A DNA stretch of 64,000 nucleotides from Massilia forsythiae (GCF_012849555.1 NZ_CP051685.1:1302001-1366000); one strand, 5' to 3'. Positions 1 to 8,934 are shown, counted from the stretch's first letter. The notes: generated from the sequence alone by a model not told the origin. Numbers and translations are program-made.

Positions 1-378
1 AGCGCTATTTCTAGCACGAAATTAATATACAAGGAACTTTTCCAGCCGACTAGAAGTAAAAGCTGCTGTGCCACGAAATGTTTCACAAGCGAATATCAGG
101 TTAGCCGTCAAGACCCACCTGCTTATACACGCGCTTTCTGAACAATTCATGGCGTTTTTCGTACCAGTCCTTGAGTGCCTGAATAAGTGTGCAAGACAGC
201 AGTCTATGTGACCAATTACTGCACTACATAAGGCCACCTCGAATAACCCAGTTTTGAACGCCAGCAGGCAATCTGAAGCACGATTCAGCGTACCGCGACG
301 CTCCGACAACGCGATTTTTGATCGCGACACGTATATGAACAGGCTGGTTTGGCAGCCGCAGGCTGCCAAACCGTGGGT
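1..378. other. AT-richer flank, no gene recognised
   Basis: This stretch has visibly lower GC and less codon bias than the rest of the window. An open frame of about 115 codons crosses it on the minus strand, but its translation resembles no family I know and its composition does not look coding. With the transposase gene that follows it is best read as the edge of an accessory segment. I see no RNA gene or clear promoter here. Confidence 0.4.
346..372. terminator. Perfect 12-bp hairpin after the transposase gene
   Basis: GGTTTGGCAGCC at 346-357 and GGCTGCCAAACC at 361-372 are perfect reverse complements around a 3-nt loop. The hairpin lies 7 nt beyond the stop codon of the minus-strand transposase gene. 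It may end transcription or protect the transposase gene from readthrough. There is no T-run beside it, so a classical intrinsic terminator is not proven. Confidence 0.5.
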
Positions 379-1407
379 TTAGAACGGTGCCAGACCGCGT
401 TCTTTCAAGAATACGAGACGCTTGAGGTTGTAGCTGGCAGCCTTCAACTGCAGGACGAAGGTCGTGCGCACGATGCCAAGGCAGCGCACCAGTTTTCCAC
501 CCATTTGAGCCAGGGCGCCGAATACATGCTCAACACGGGCTCGCGGGATAGCGATCGCGCGGTTGCGCCGTTTCTGCGTCTCGGAAATGCCTTTGGTCGC
601 ATGGCCGCGTCGCTGAATATGCACGCGCCATCCGGCTTGTTTCAATCTGGCTTCGCGTTCGATGCTGGGATAGCCACGGTCGGCATAGACATCCCGGCTC
701 GTGTTGCTCAGGTCGAGCAACTCCTCGAAGACCGTGGTATCGGCCACAGCGGCATGGGTGATGGCGATCTTGCGGATCAGCTTGCAACGCTTGTCGACGC
801 TGGCGTGCAGCTTGTACCCAAAATGATTCTTGCCGTGCTTTTTGGTCCATTTGGCATCGACGTCCTTTTGCGCGCGCTTGTGCGGTTTCCAGCCCAACGG
901 CATCGTGCCTTCCTTGACCGTCTCGGCCTCCTCGCGCTTGTTGCGCTGGATCGGGGCTTGTACCAGCGATGCGTCGACGATCTGGCCGCAGCGCGCAAGA
1001 TAGCCCTGCGACAGTAACTGCTGCTGGACTTGCTCGAATACCTGATTGCCTACGCCAGCCTGCGCGAGGCGGTCACGGAACAGCCAGATCGTCTTGGCGT
1101 CCGGGATGCTGCTGCTTTCCGTCAGGTCCAGGAAACGCAGGAAGCTGCGCCGGTCCAGCAACTGATATTCCAGCGCGTCGTCGGCCAGGTTGTAGAGCTG
1201 TTGCAGCACCAAGATCTTGATCATCAATACTGTCGGGTATGGCGGACGGCCGCCCTTGGCACGCGACGGACGCGGCGCGGCGGCATCGATGCTCCCCGCC
1301 AGCGCCTCGAAATCCACATGCTCGGCCAGGCCCACCAGCGGATCGCCCAGCTTCGCGCGCCGGTCCTCGCGCTCCTGCTCGGCAAATAGACTGATCCTGG
1401 GCTTCAT
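379..1407 (-). CDS. IS5 family transposase
   Basis: DDE transposase of about 342 residues, the usual length for the IS5 group. An N-terminal IS5-type domain (about residues 15-110, with LADDALEYQLLDRRSFLRFL) precedes the catalytic domain. That domain shows the first Asp in QIVDASLVQAP, the second in VYADRGYPS, and a C-terminal Glu in RARVEHVFG. I chose ATG at 1407; the preceding codon is GTG, which would add one residue. The frame is intact with no visible frameshift, so the element may be active or recently so. It has no operon partner; the neighbour beyond 1,670 is a chromosomal regulator. The family assignment is firm, the subgroup is not. Confidence 0.9.
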   Translation of the reverse strand: MKPRISLFAEQEREDRRAKLGDPLVGLAEHVDFEALAGSIDAAAPRPSRAKGGRPPYPTVLMIKILVLQQLYNLADDALEYQLLDRRSFLRFLDLTESSSIPDAKTIWLFRDRLAQAGVGNQVFEQVQQQLLSQGYLARCGQIVDASLVQAPIQRNKREEAETVKEGTMPLGWKPHKRAQKDVDAKWTKKHGKNHFGYKLHASVDKRCKLIRKIAITHAAVADTTVFEELLDLSNTSRDVYADRGYPSIEREARLKQAGWRVHIQRRGHATKGISETQKRRNRAIAIPRARVEHVFGALAQMGGKLVRCLGIVRTTFVLQLKAASYNLKRLVFLKERGLAPF

Positions 1408-1671
1408 CACGGCGACACTCGCTGGCTTGGTTCGATCTCAAGATTTTACCCAGCCAGGGCCAGGTCAGCCGAGGTTTTTCGAGGTTCCCATAATGTAGCT
1501 ACGCAGAATACAATCGCATGAAAAATTCGGTCGGATTTTCAACCAGCATGTCTGCTTTTAAAATAAAGCTTACTGTCACTCTTTATGAGAAATTATTTCA
1601 TCTATCAATAGCCGCGTGCTCCTGACCGGTCGCGCTTTCCGTCTCAGCCATCGCTTGCGCACCCTGACGAT

Positions 1672-3147
1672 CTACCTTTTGCCAGCCTCGTATGCCGCCA
1701 GGTGCACCACCGCCGCCAGCCGCTTCACCAGCGCGTCGATCTCCTCCACCGGCACCTGCGCATAACCCAGCACCAGCCCGTTCCACGGCGCACCTTCGCT
1801 AGTCGCATGCGCCGACAATGGATTGACCACGATCCCTTCTTCACGCGCGCGGCGCACGATCGCGGCATCGTCCAGGCGCGTTTCCAGCAGCAGCGACAAG
1901 TGCATGCCCGCCGACGCGCCCTGCACCGTCACGGCCCGCCCCAGGTGCCGCTCGACGGCCTCGACCAGCGCGTCGCGCCGCTGGCGGTACAGGCGACGCA
2001 TGCGCCGCAGGTGGGCCAGAAAGTCGCCGCTGTGCAGGAAGGCGGCCAGCGCCAGCTGCTCGGCCGCGCGGCCGGCGGCGGACGACTGGGCGCGCATCGC
2101 CGCCAGCTGGCGCGCCAGTCCGGGCGGCGCCACCAGGTAGCCGATGCGCAGGCCGGGAAACATGGTCTTGCTGAAGGTGCCGCAGTACAGCACGGGCGCG
2201 TCCGGCGCCAGGCCTTGCATCGCCGCCAGCGGCGGTCCCTCGTGGCGGAATTCGCTGTCGTAGTCGTCCTCGACGACCAGTGCGCCGGCGCTGCGCGCAC
2301 CCTCGATCAGCGCCAGCCGGCGCGCCAGCGACATCACCACGCCGACCGGAAACTGGTGCGAGGGCGTCACGTAGACCAACCTGGGCGGGCGTGCCTGCCA
2401 GTCGCGCGTGCTCGGGGCCATGCCTTCGGCGTCGATGCCGATGCCTTGCACGTCCAGGCCGGCGCCGCGGAAGGCGGCCAGCGCGCCGCCGTAGCCCGGG
2501 TCTTCGATCCAGACGGTGTCGCCTTCGTCGGCGCAGGCGCGCGCGCACAGGTCGAGGCTGCCCTGGGCGCCGTCGGTGATGAATACCTGGTCCGCTTCGC
2601 ACACCACGCCGCGCGAGGCGCGCAGGTAGTCCGCGATCGCCGCGCGCAGCGCCGGCTCGCCGGCCGGGTCGCCGTAGTTCAGCTGCGCCGGATCCAGGCC
2701 GCGCCAGGCGCGCTCCAGCAGGCGCCGCCATGGCGCCAGCGGAAACGCCTGCAAGTCCGGCACGCCGGGCGTGAACGGCAGGCCGCCGCCCGCCGGTCCG
2801 TTCAGGCTGCGCAGGTCGCGCGCGCGCCGCGCCAGGCCGGCCTGGGGCGCCGGCCCCTGGGTACGCTGCGCCGCCACTGCCGCTCCCGCCAGCGCGGCCA
2901 CCACCGTGCCGCGCCGGTCCGGCAGCACGTAGCCTTCGCTGGCCAACTGCTCGTAGGCGTACAGCACGGTATTGCGGGCCAGCTGTAATTCCTCGGCCAG
3001 TGCGCGCGTGGACGCCAGGCGCGTGCCGGCGGCCAAAATGCCGTCGCGGATCGCCGTGCGCAGGCAGGCGTGCAGCAGGCGCTGGCGCGGCCAGGCGTGG
3101 GTTCCATTGGCCTGCCGGAATGTATCGAACAGCAGCGCGTAGTCCAT
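1672..3147 (-). CDS. MocR/PdxR-type GntR regulator with aminotransferase-like domain
   Basis: Transcription factor of about 491 residues. It has an N-terminal winged helix (about residues 15-75, TRALAEELQLARNTVLYAYE, GYVLPDRRGT) and a fold-type I aminotransferase domain. The PLP lysine lies in YCGTFSKTMFPGLRIGY, with the conserved Asp and Tyr in VVEDDYDSEFR. MocR proteins use the PLP domain as a sensor and often control vitamin B6 or amino-acid genes. It is divergent from an FMN split-barrel (PNPOx-like) gene with a 98-bp shared region, which suggests that gene as its target. I prefer ATG at 3147 because AAGGA sits 4 nt upstream; ATG at 3168 lacks a ribosome site. True PdxR function is unproven. 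Confidence 0.88.
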   Translation of the reverse strand: MDYALLFDTFRQANGTHAWPRQRLLHACLRTAIRDGILAAGTRLASTRALAEELQLARNTVLYAYEQLASEGYVLPDRRGTVVAALAGAAVAAQRTQGPAPQAGLARRARDLRSLNGPAGGGLPFTPGVPDLQAFPLAPWRRLLERAWRGLDPAQLNYGDPAGEPALRAAIADYLRASRGVVCEADQVFITDGAQGSLDLCARACADEGDTVWIEDPGYGGALAAFRGAGLDVQGIGIDAEGMAPSTRDWQARPPRLVYVTPSHQFPVGVVMSLARRLALIEGARSAGALVVEDDYDSEFRHEGPPLAAMQGLAPDAPVLYCGTFSKTMFPGLRIGYLVAPPGLARQLAAMRAQSSAAGRAAEQLALAAFLHSGDFLAHLRRMRRLYRQRRDALVEAVERHLGRAVTVQGASAGMHLSLLLETRLDDAAIVRRAREEGIVVNPLSAHATSEGAPWNGLVLGYAQVPVEEIDALVKRLAAVVHLAAYEAGKR

Positions 3148-3180
3148 CCCGTCCTTTCGTGGCTCCATGAAATCGATCGA

Positions 3181-3219
3181 TGCTGGACCTGTTCATGGGA
3201 CCAGCACCCTGATTATAGT
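3181..3219. promoter_or_regulatory. Candidate MocR operator overlapping the promoter of the split-barrel gene
   Basis: The intergenic region contains TGCTGG (3181-3186) and its inverted copy CCAGCA (3201-3206), with inner ggacc/gggacc repeats. A -10-like TATAGT lies at 3214-3219, so the repeat covers the -35 zone of the rightward gene. MocR regulators usually bind repeats in the divergent promoter region. The site is inferred from position and symmetry only. Confidence 0.4.
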
Positions 3220-3245
3220 TGGCGTTCCACCAACCCAGAGAGACC

Positions 3246-3917
3246 ATGGACACCGCCCCTTCCCTTCGCACCCAGGTGCGCCGCATCGCCAAGAACGCTT
3301 CCTACGACAGCGCGCTCCTGCACGCCATCGTCGACGCCGCCTACCTGTGCCACGTCGCCTTCGGCGACGCCCACGGCACCCATTGCATCCCGACCGCCTG
3401 CTGGCGCATCGGCGGCCATTTGTACATCCATGGATCGAACGGCAGCCGCATGCTCAAGCGCCTGACGGAACAGGAATGCTGCGTGACGATCACGCACCTG
3501 GACGGCCTGGTGCTGGCGCGCGCCGCCTTCAACCATTCGATGAACTACCGCAGCGCGATGATCTACGGCCGTTTTACCGTGGTGGAGGAAGCGGACAAGG
3601 AAGCGGCGCTGGAAGCCTTCATGGAACACCTGGCGCCTGGCCGCCTGCCGCTGGTGCGCCCGGGGAACGCGCAGGAGTACGCCGCCACCACGATCATGCG
3701 CATCGCGCTGGACGAAGCGGCGTGCAAGGTGCGCAGCGGGCCGCCGAACGACGACGAGGACGATCTGCACATCGCAACCTGGGCCGGCGTGCTGCCGCTG
3801 GGGGTGGCGCGCGGCGCGCCGGTGCCGGACGCGCGCTGTGCGGCGGCGCTGGCGAAGGCGCCGGATCAGTCATCCGCGCCGTTGCCGGACCACGTGGCCG
3901 GCTGGCAGGATCGCTAG
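3246..3917 (+). CDS. Pyridoxamine 5'-phosphate oxidase family protein (FMN split barrel)
   Basis: Protein of 223 residues of the PNPOx-like FMN-binding split-barrel superfamily, related to the stand-alone flavin-nitroreductase-like group. The barrel strands are visible as THCIPTACWRIGGHLYIHGS, CCVTITHLDGLVLARAAFNHS and MNYRSAMIYGRFTVVEE, followed by an LPLVRPGNAQEYAATTIMRI segment. It is probably a cytosolic flavin or PLP-related oxidoreductase of unknown substrate, not the biosynthetic PdxH. I chose ATG at 3246, preceded by an AGAGAG stretch, over an upstream in-frame ATG at 3219 that overlaps the promoter. The divergent MocR regulator gene suggests co-regulation. Confidence 0.8.
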   Translation: MDTAPSLRTQVRRIAKNASYDSALLHAIVDAAYLCHVAFGDAHGTHCIPTACWRIGGHLYIHGSNGSRMLKRLTEQECCVTITHLDGLVLARAAFNHSMNYRSAMIYGRFTVVEEADKEAALEAFMEHLAPGRLPLVRPGNAQEYAATTIMRIALDEAACKVRSGPPNDDEDDLHIATWAGVLPLGVARGAPVPDARCAAALAKAPDQSSAPLPDHVAGWQDR

Positions 3918-3933
3918 CGTCCGATGGTGAGGT

Positions 3934-4740
3934 TTATTTGCGCGTGATACGCTCCAGCGTCTGTTCGACGTAGTCGCGGTCGTTGTCGGTGAAGCGCAGC
4001 TTGACCGGATACCACTCCTTCGACGGCGCCAGCCACAAGTCGAGGGTCTGGTCCTTGGAGCCGGGCGGCACCGCGCGCACCACGTGCACCGCCTCGACCT
4101 CGCCGATGGCGGCGCCGGCCTGGATCTTTTCGCGCCCCACCACGCGGAAGGTCCAGGGGTCGGCATCGTGCGGGCCGACCACGAAGAACTGCCATTCCGA
4201 ACCCGGCTTGAACTTGTCCTTGGCGGCGCGCGCCACCGCCGCCAATTGCCACGACACCGAGACCCGGTCCTGTTCTCCGCCCTTGATCTGGTACGTCTGC
4301 TTGCCGTCGGTGAAGCCGATCGACTTCTTGTCGCGGTCGAAGGTGGCCGTCACCGGCTCCTTGCGGAAGCGCTTTTCGTAGAACTCGGCCGGCGCCAGGC
4401 CGTAGATGTCGACCGTGCCCTGGCTGCGGTTCTCGGTCAGCTTGCCCACCAGCGCCACGCGCGACTCGGCGTTGATGGCGTACTTGTTGTCCCCGGCGCG
4501 CCAGGTCAGCGTGGCGTCGCCGTTCAGGTTGAAGCCGCGCTGGCGCGCGCTGATCGAATACGCCAGGTCGGCCGAGGGCGGCAGTTCGAAGGCGCGCTTG
4601 ATGGCCGGATGCGATTCCTCGGCGGCCGGCGCATCCGCCCCATTCGCCGGGCTCGCCGCATGCGCCGCATGGATCGGATTCGCCAGCATCACGGCCAGCA
4701 CCAGTCCGGCTGCTGCCGGCGTCAAATTATTCTTTTTCAT
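3934..4740 (-). CDS. DUF3108 domain-containing protein (first of a tandem pair)
   Basis: Exported protein of 268 residues. It has a signal peptide (MKKNNLTPAAAGLVLAVMLA, likely cut after a HAAHAA site) and then a DUF3108 domain over most of the remainder (motifs LAYSISARQRGFNLNGDATL and VVRAVPPGSKDQTLDLWLAP). DUF3108 proteins are periplasmic beta-rich proteins of unknown function. ATG at 4740 overlaps the stop codon of the upstream DUF3108 gene by 4 nt, so the two are translationally coupled. The two proteins share the domain, including a closing segment with DLWLAP-x-WYPV (ELWLAP in the partner), which indicates an old duplication. Confidence 0.85.
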   Translation of the reverse strand: MKKNNLTPAAAGLVLAVMLANPIHAAHAASPANGADAPAAEESHPAIKRAFELPPSADLAYSISARQRGFNLNGDATLTWRAGDNKYAINAESRVALVGKLTENRSQGTVDIYGLAPAEFYEKRFRKEPVTATFDRDKKSIGFTDGKQTYQIKGGEQDRVSVSWQLAAVARAAKDKFKPGSEWQFFVVGPHDADPWTFRVVGREKIQAGAAIGEVEAVHVVRAVPPGSKDQTLDLWLAPSKEWYPVKLRFTDNDRDYVEQTLERITRK

Positions 4741-5969
4741 TCGCTCCCTGCCTCTTTCATTGCAATATTGCTGACCGTCTGCGTGGTGACCGCGCCGTTG
4801 GCTTCCGTGTTGCGGATCTGGACCGGATACCAGCCGTAGCCCGGCGCCAGCCACAGTTCCAGGCGCGAGTGGTACGAACCCGGCTTGGGCGGACGCACCA
4901 GGTGCCAGGTGGCGATGCGGCCCATGCGCGTCGCGATCTCTTCCTGGCCGGCCACCGTAAACGTGAACACGCTGGCGTCGCGGTCTTCGCCGACCAGCAC
5001 GTCGATCGTGCCCGACAACTGTTTCGGATCGCCGCGCGCGATCGCCGCCAGCTGCAGCGGCAGGCTGGCCTTGTCCTGGGCGCCGCCCGACAGCGCATAC
5101 TTCGCCTGCGACGCCGAAAAGGTCAAGGTGCCGTCCTTGCGGTTGAAATGCGTCGCCGTCAAGGAACGCCCGCGGCGCTTCTCTGTGGTCAAGGTGGGGA
5201 CGAATCCCTGTTCTCCAACCGTTCCTTCGCTGGTCAGCTCGAGCAGGTTAACGCGCGCGAACACGACGCGGATGCCGGCCTCGACCCGGACCCGGTAGCT
5301 CGACGGCGCCACGCGCCACGACAGCAGCGCCTCGCCGTTCCAGCGGCGGCCGTCGGCGTCGGTGCGCGCGACGTCGAGCGTGATGTCGGCCGAGGGCGGC
5401 AGGTCGACCTTGTAGCGGCGCGGATTCGGCAGCAGGTCGGGCGGCGCACCGGGTGCGGACGTGGGCGCCGGTGCGGCGTCCTGCGCCGGCGGCGTTGCCG
5501 TGGCAGCGGCGGCAACGGGGTTCTCGTGCGCGGCGGCGGGCGCCGGCGATGCCGGTGCAGCGTCCGGCGGCGGCACGGCGCCGGGCGGCACCGGCGTGCC
5601 TGCTGCCGCGCCGGCATCCTGCGCACCGCCTGCGACGGCACCGGCGGCCGCGTCCGTTTGTGCAGGCGCGCCTTCATCCGCCGGCACCGGATCGGGAACG
5701 ATCTGCGGCAAGGGCGGCGGCGGCGCAGGCGGCCCCAGCACGATCGGCGCTGCGGGCGCGGCGGCAGGATCGGGCGACGGCGACGCGGACGCGATCAAGC
5801 GCGCCGTCATCGGCGCCTCGGCCTGCGGCAGCGCTTCGCCGCGCCGCTGTCCGAGCTGGCCGCCGAACCAGTCGAACACGACCAGGTGCAGCAGGATCGT
5901 GACTGCCACCAGGGCCAGTTGCCGGCGCCGCCGCATCAGGCCTTCCCTCAAAGCGGTAGCGAAACTCAT
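4737..5969 (-). CDS. DUF3108 domain-containing membrane-anchored protein (second of the pair)
   Basis: Protein of 410 residues. A basic N-terminus (MRRRRQLALVAVTILLHLVV) forms a single transmembrane anchor. About 150 residues of Pro/Ala-rich linker follow, like the periplasm-spanning linkers of TonB-type proteins, and then a DUF3108 domain (about residues 185-405). The anchor-linker-domain layout suggests a periplasmic protein tethered to the inner membrane. Its function is unknown. It is the promoter-proximal gene of a two-gene operon and lies divergent from phaM, with 108 bp between the starts. Confidence 0.8.
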   Translation of the reverse strand: MSFATALREGLMRRRRQLALVAVTILLHLVVFDWFGGQLGQRRGEALPQAEAPMTARLIASASPSPDPAAAPAAPIVLGPPAPPPPLPQIVPDPVPADEGAPAQTDAAAGAVAGGAQDAGAAAGTPVPPGAVPPPDAAPASPAPAAAHENPVAAAATATPPAQDAAPAPTSAPGAPPDLLPNPRRYKVDLPPSADITLDVARTDADGRRWNGEALLSWRVAPSSYRVRVEAGIRVVFARVNLLELTSEGTVGEQGFVPTLTTEKRRGRSLTATHFNRKDGTLTFSASQAKYALSGGAQDKASLPLQLAAIARGDPKQLSGTIDVLVGEDRDASVFTFTVAGQEEIATRMGRIATWHLVRPPKPGSYHSRLELWLAPGYGWYPVQIRNTEANGAVTTQTVSNIAMKEAGSE

Positions 5970-6077
5970 GGCGCTAGTCTATCCGTTCCACGCAGACGCT
6001 GCCGGACGCCAGCCGCGCCCATCTTCAAGCGCTGTTGGTTATCTGTTACGCTAGACCGCACCAACGAGGAGACGATC

Positions 6078-6896
6078 ATGCTGAAACCATCTTCACCTGC
6101 AGCAACAGTTCCCGGGATGACCGATACGCTGGATTTTGTCAAGAACCTGTGGGGCTCGATGAGCATTCCCGGCACCAACATGTCCGGCATTCCCGGCATG
6201 TCCGCCATGTCCGGCCTGGCCAGCCCGGCCCTGTCGGCCGACGAGCTCGAGAAACGCATCGCCGACCTGAAGGCGGTGGAATCCTGGCTGAACATGAACC
6301 TGACCATGCTGCGCGGCACCATCCAGGGCATGGAAGTCCAGCGCAGCACCCTCGTCACGCTCAAGACGATGGGCGCCTCGATGGCCGAGGCGATGCGCCA
6401 GTCCGGCGTGAGCGCCGACAAGATGGCGGCCATGCCGTTCGCCTCGTTCTTCGGGCAACCGGCGGCGGCGGCGCCATCCGCAGCAGCGGGCGCGCCGGCA
6501 GGCAAGCCGCACACCGCAAGCGGCGGCGGCAATGCCCAGCCCGGCGCGGGAGCGCCACAAGGCGATGCGTCCCAGGCCGGAGCGGCGGACAAATCGCCGG
6601 GTGCGGAGGCGGCGTCGGCCGCCAGCATGGGCATGCCGGCTGCAATGGCTTGGTGGAATCTGCTGCAAGAACAATTTACGCAGGCGGTGACGACGGCGAT
6701 GACGCCGGCGAGTGGCGCGGCTGGTTCTTCAGCCGCGCCGGCCGCCGCTGCATCCGACCTGGGCAAGGCAGCGCCGCCGCCCGAGGCGAAGACTGGCGGC
6801 GCGGCGCCGGAAGGCGGCAGCGTCAACGGCAATGGCGGGGCTGCCGGCAGCAACGGCAAGGGGCGAGGCGGCAGGCCGAAGGCGGACAAGGCATAA
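6078..6896 (+). CDS. phaM: PhaM-like polyhydroxyalkanoate granule regulatory protein
   Basis: Protein of 272 residues. The first 100 residues match PhaM: TLDFVKNLWGSMSIPG, LSADELEKRIADLKAVESWL and NMNLTMLRGTIQGMEVQ, a helical region that contacts PHB synthase PhaC in Ralstonia. The C-terminal half is Ala/Gly-rich and ends in a basic tail (GKGRGGRPKADKA), which in PhaM proteins can bind DNA and link granules to the nucleoid. ATG at 6078 has GAGGAG about 7 nt upstream. It implies that the organism makes polyhydroxyalkanoate. Repeats of the composite family follow directly downstream. Confidence 0.85.
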   Translation: MLKPSSPAATVPGMTDTLDFVKNLWGSMSIPGTNMSGIPGMSAMSGLASPALSADELEKRIADLKAVESWLNMNLTMLRGTIQGMEVQRSTLVTLKTMGASMAEAMRQSGVSADKMAAMPFASFFGQPAAAAPSAAAGAPAGKPHTASGGGNAQPGAGAPQGDASQAGAADKSPGAEAASAASMGMPAAMAWWNLLQEQFTQAVTTAMTPASGAAGSSAAPAAAASDLGKAAPPPEAKTGGAAPEGGSVNGNGGAAGSNGKGRGGRPKADKA

Positions 6897-6919
6897 CGGT
6901 TGCCGGCATCGCATCCCCC

Positions 6920-7086
6920 GTCGTCCCCGGCCTCGGCGGCCCCCTTGGCGGGGACCCATGCTGAGTGTCCAAAGTCGGTATCTTGAAGTGTCTGAGCTGC
7001 TTCTGATGTACTGAATTTTGTTGCTCACTATGTGGACGGCGGTACGCCTGCGCGGGGAGTCGTTGCAGGCAATGCCCGAAACGACG
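6920..7086. repeat. Composite palindromic element, copy 1 (long-arm variant)
   Basis: Two palindromic ends in opposite orientation flank a centre of about 70 bp. The left end has GTCCCCG and CGGGGAC arms separated by a GC-rich insert and then CCATGCTGAG. The right end is GCGCGGGGAGTCGTT with a CAGGCAATGCCCG hairpin and AACGACG. The centre aligns at about 70 percent identity with the reverse complement of the copy at 24,580. It lies between two convergent genes. Confidence 0.75.
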
Positions 7087-7089
7087 GAC

Positions 7090-8934
7090 TCATTTCCCTT
7101 CAGCCGTGTCGTCCGGCGCCGTTACGACGCCGTCCTCCCGCCCGGCCGCTTCCCCACCCTCCTCCCGCCCCGGCTGCAGCCTGCCCAGCTGCTCCATCAA
7201 CTGCGCAAAGCGCTGCTGCCCCGGCAGCAGGCTGTCGACGTGGTGCAGGATGGCGTACGCCTCGGCGGACAGCGCCGCATCGTGGCCGCGCTGCTGCAGT
7301 TGCGATACCAGGATCTGGGCGGCGTTGAACAGGATGCGCTGGTTGTTCGGCACGGCCTGGCGCGCGTTTCTCGTCCAGGCGACCGCCTCGTCCAGCTTGC
7401 CGGTCTTCCACAGCAGCACGCCCTGGTTCATCAGGTCGGCCGCTTCCTTGCGAGCGCCGCGGATCTGGACGATGCCCTCGTCGGCCAGGTGCGCCTTGTC
7501 GAAGATGCGCTGCACCTCGTCCAGCAGCAGCGGATTGTCGTGGTTGTTGCGCACCACGTAGCACAGCAACTCCACCGGCGTGTCCTTGCCGCCCGCCGCG
7601 AACAGCAGCGTGGCCAGTTCCAGGCAGGTCGGCACGTCCGGGCGCTCGGGCGCGGCGCGCAGCATGTCTTCCAGCTCGTCGGCGCTCAGGCGCGCGCGCC
7701 GGTGGTCGCCGCTCTCGTGGTAGACCAGGCCCTCGGTGATCTTGGCGCGCAGGCGCACGTCGGGGCGCTCCTGGCCGAAGTCGCGCTGCGCCGCCAGCAG
7801 CAGTTGCAGCGCTTCCTTCTGGTCGTTCTTCTGGCCGCACACGCGCGCCAGGCCGAGGTAGGCGTCGGCCGTCTTCATGACCGAATATTCGCCCACCGCG
7901 ATGCACTTGCGGAACGCCTTTTCGGCCAGCGCCACGTTGCCCAGCTTGAGGGCCAGGCGGCCCAGGTTGCGCTGGCGCGCCACCGAGTTCGGCGACAGCC
8001 GCGCCGCGCTTTCCAGCACGGCGCAGGCTTCTTCCGGCTTGCCCAGGTGCTGCCAGGCCACGGCCAGCTGGTCGTAGGCGTCGATGTAGTAGCGGTTTTC
8101 CGCGATCACGCCCTGGAACACCTGCCGCGCCTGCTCGAACTCGCCGTTGGCCATGCGGATCTTGGCCAGGCCGGCGCGCGCCCACTGGTATTCGCGCTGC
8201 GCCAGCACCTGTTCGTAGATCTCGCGCGCGCGCGTGGGTTCGCCGCTTCTCTCCATCAGGCGCGCCTTCATGCGCAGCAGGTCGAGTTCGTGCAGGCGGG
8301 CGGCGGCGATGGCGGCGTCGCACAGGCGCGCCGCGCGCAGGTACTCCTTGTCGGCGCAGGCCTGGTCGATCGGCCGGAACACCTGCTTCTTGTGCCAGAC
8401 GCGGTTCAGGCGCGTCAGCAGCATGCCTTCGGTGATCGGCTTGATCAGGTAGGCGTCCGGCTGGTGCTCGGCGGCGCCCATCACCGATTCCACGCTCTTT
8501 TCGGCCGACACCACCAGCCATACCGTGCTCGGGTTGACCAGGTTGCGCACGCGCGCCTCTTCCAGCACCTGCTGGCCGTTCTTGCCGTCGCCCAGGTTGT
8601 AGTCGCATAGCACCACGTCGTAGCGCGTGCGCGCCAGCAGGCCGATCGCCTCGCCGCCGGACGAGGCCTGGTCGATGTTCCTGGCGCCCAGGCTGCGCAG
8701 GCTTTCGCGCAGCAGTTGGCGCACGCCGATGAAATCGTCGACGATCAGGTAGTGCTTGGCGGCCCAGTCGACCTGGGCGGATTTGGCGGGCACGGCGGAC
8801 AGCAGCGGCACCGGCGCGCTTGCCGGGGGCGGCACGGCGGCCGATGCTGGCGCAGCCGGTACTGGAGCAGCAGATGCAGCGGCAACCGGCGCGGCCGCCG
8901 CCGGCGCCACGGCCTCAGCCGGCGCCGCCGTCAC
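7090..8934 (-). CDS. Response regulator with receiver domain and TPR repeats
   Basis: Protein of 614 residues. It has an Ala/Pro-rich disordered start (1-55), a CheY-like receiver (about 60-185) and then many tetratricopeptide repeats to the end. Receiver residues are present: the acidic pair in YLIVDDFIG, the phosphoacceptor Asp in VVLCDYNLGDGKNG, Ser/Ala in VVSAEKS and the Lys in LIKPIT. There is no DNA-binding or enzymatic output domain, so the output is probably protein-protein contact through the TPRs. It begins at GTG 8934, overlapping the stop codon of the histidine kinase gene by 4 nt, so the two form a coupled pair. The target process is unknown. Confidence 0.9.
   Translation of the reverse strand: MTAAPAEAVAPAAAAPVAAASAAPVPAAPASAAVPPPASAPVPLLSAVPAKSAQVDWAAKHYLIVDDFIGVRQLLRESLRSLGARNIDQASSGGEAIGLLARTRYDVVLCDYNLGDGKNGQQVLEEARVRNLVNPSTVWLVVSAEKSVESVMGAAEHQPDAYLIKPITEGMLLTRLNRVWHKKQVFRPIDQACADKEYLRAARLCDAAIAAARLHELDLLRMKARLMERSGEPTRAREIYEQVLAQREYQWARAGLAKIRMANGEFEQARQVFQGVIAENRYYIDAYDQLAVAWQHLGKPEEACAVLESAARLSPNSVARQRNLGRLALKLGNVALAEKAFRKCIAVGEYSVMKTADAYLGLARVCGQKNDQKEALQLLLAAQRDFGQERPDVRLRAKITEGLVYHESGDHRRARLSADELEDMLRAAPERPDVPTCLELATLLFAAGGKDTPVELLCYVVRNNHDNPLLLDEVQRIFDKAHLADEGIVQIRGARKEAADLMNQGVLLWKTGKLDEAVAWTRNARQAVPNNQRILFNAAQILVSQLQQRGHDAALSAEAYAILHHVDSLLPGQQRFAQLMEQLGRLQPGREEGGEAAGREDGVVTAPDDTAEGK

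Larger units (their letters stand above)
340..1490 (-). mobile_element. IS5-family insertion sequence, edges approximate
   Basis: A full-length IS5-type transposase gene is surrounded by AT-richer, non-coding DNA, as expected for an insertion sequence of about 1.1-1.2 kb. I could not identify convincing terminal inverted repeats or a target duplication. GGCTG-N3-TGGC at 342-353 and its counterpart at 1459-1470 are weakly similar but have no matching flanking duplication, so the given limits are only approximate. Confidence 0.5.

Noticed and set aside
22-369. Minus-strand open frame of about 115 codons at the left edge
   Set aside because: It matches no family I recognise, has no ribosome site and has atypical composition; more likely chance in AT-richer DNA.
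342-1470. Possible terminal inverted repeats of the IS5 element (GGCTG-N3-TGGC)
   Set aside because: Only 9 of 12 positions agree and there is no matching target duplication, so I did not define element ends from it.
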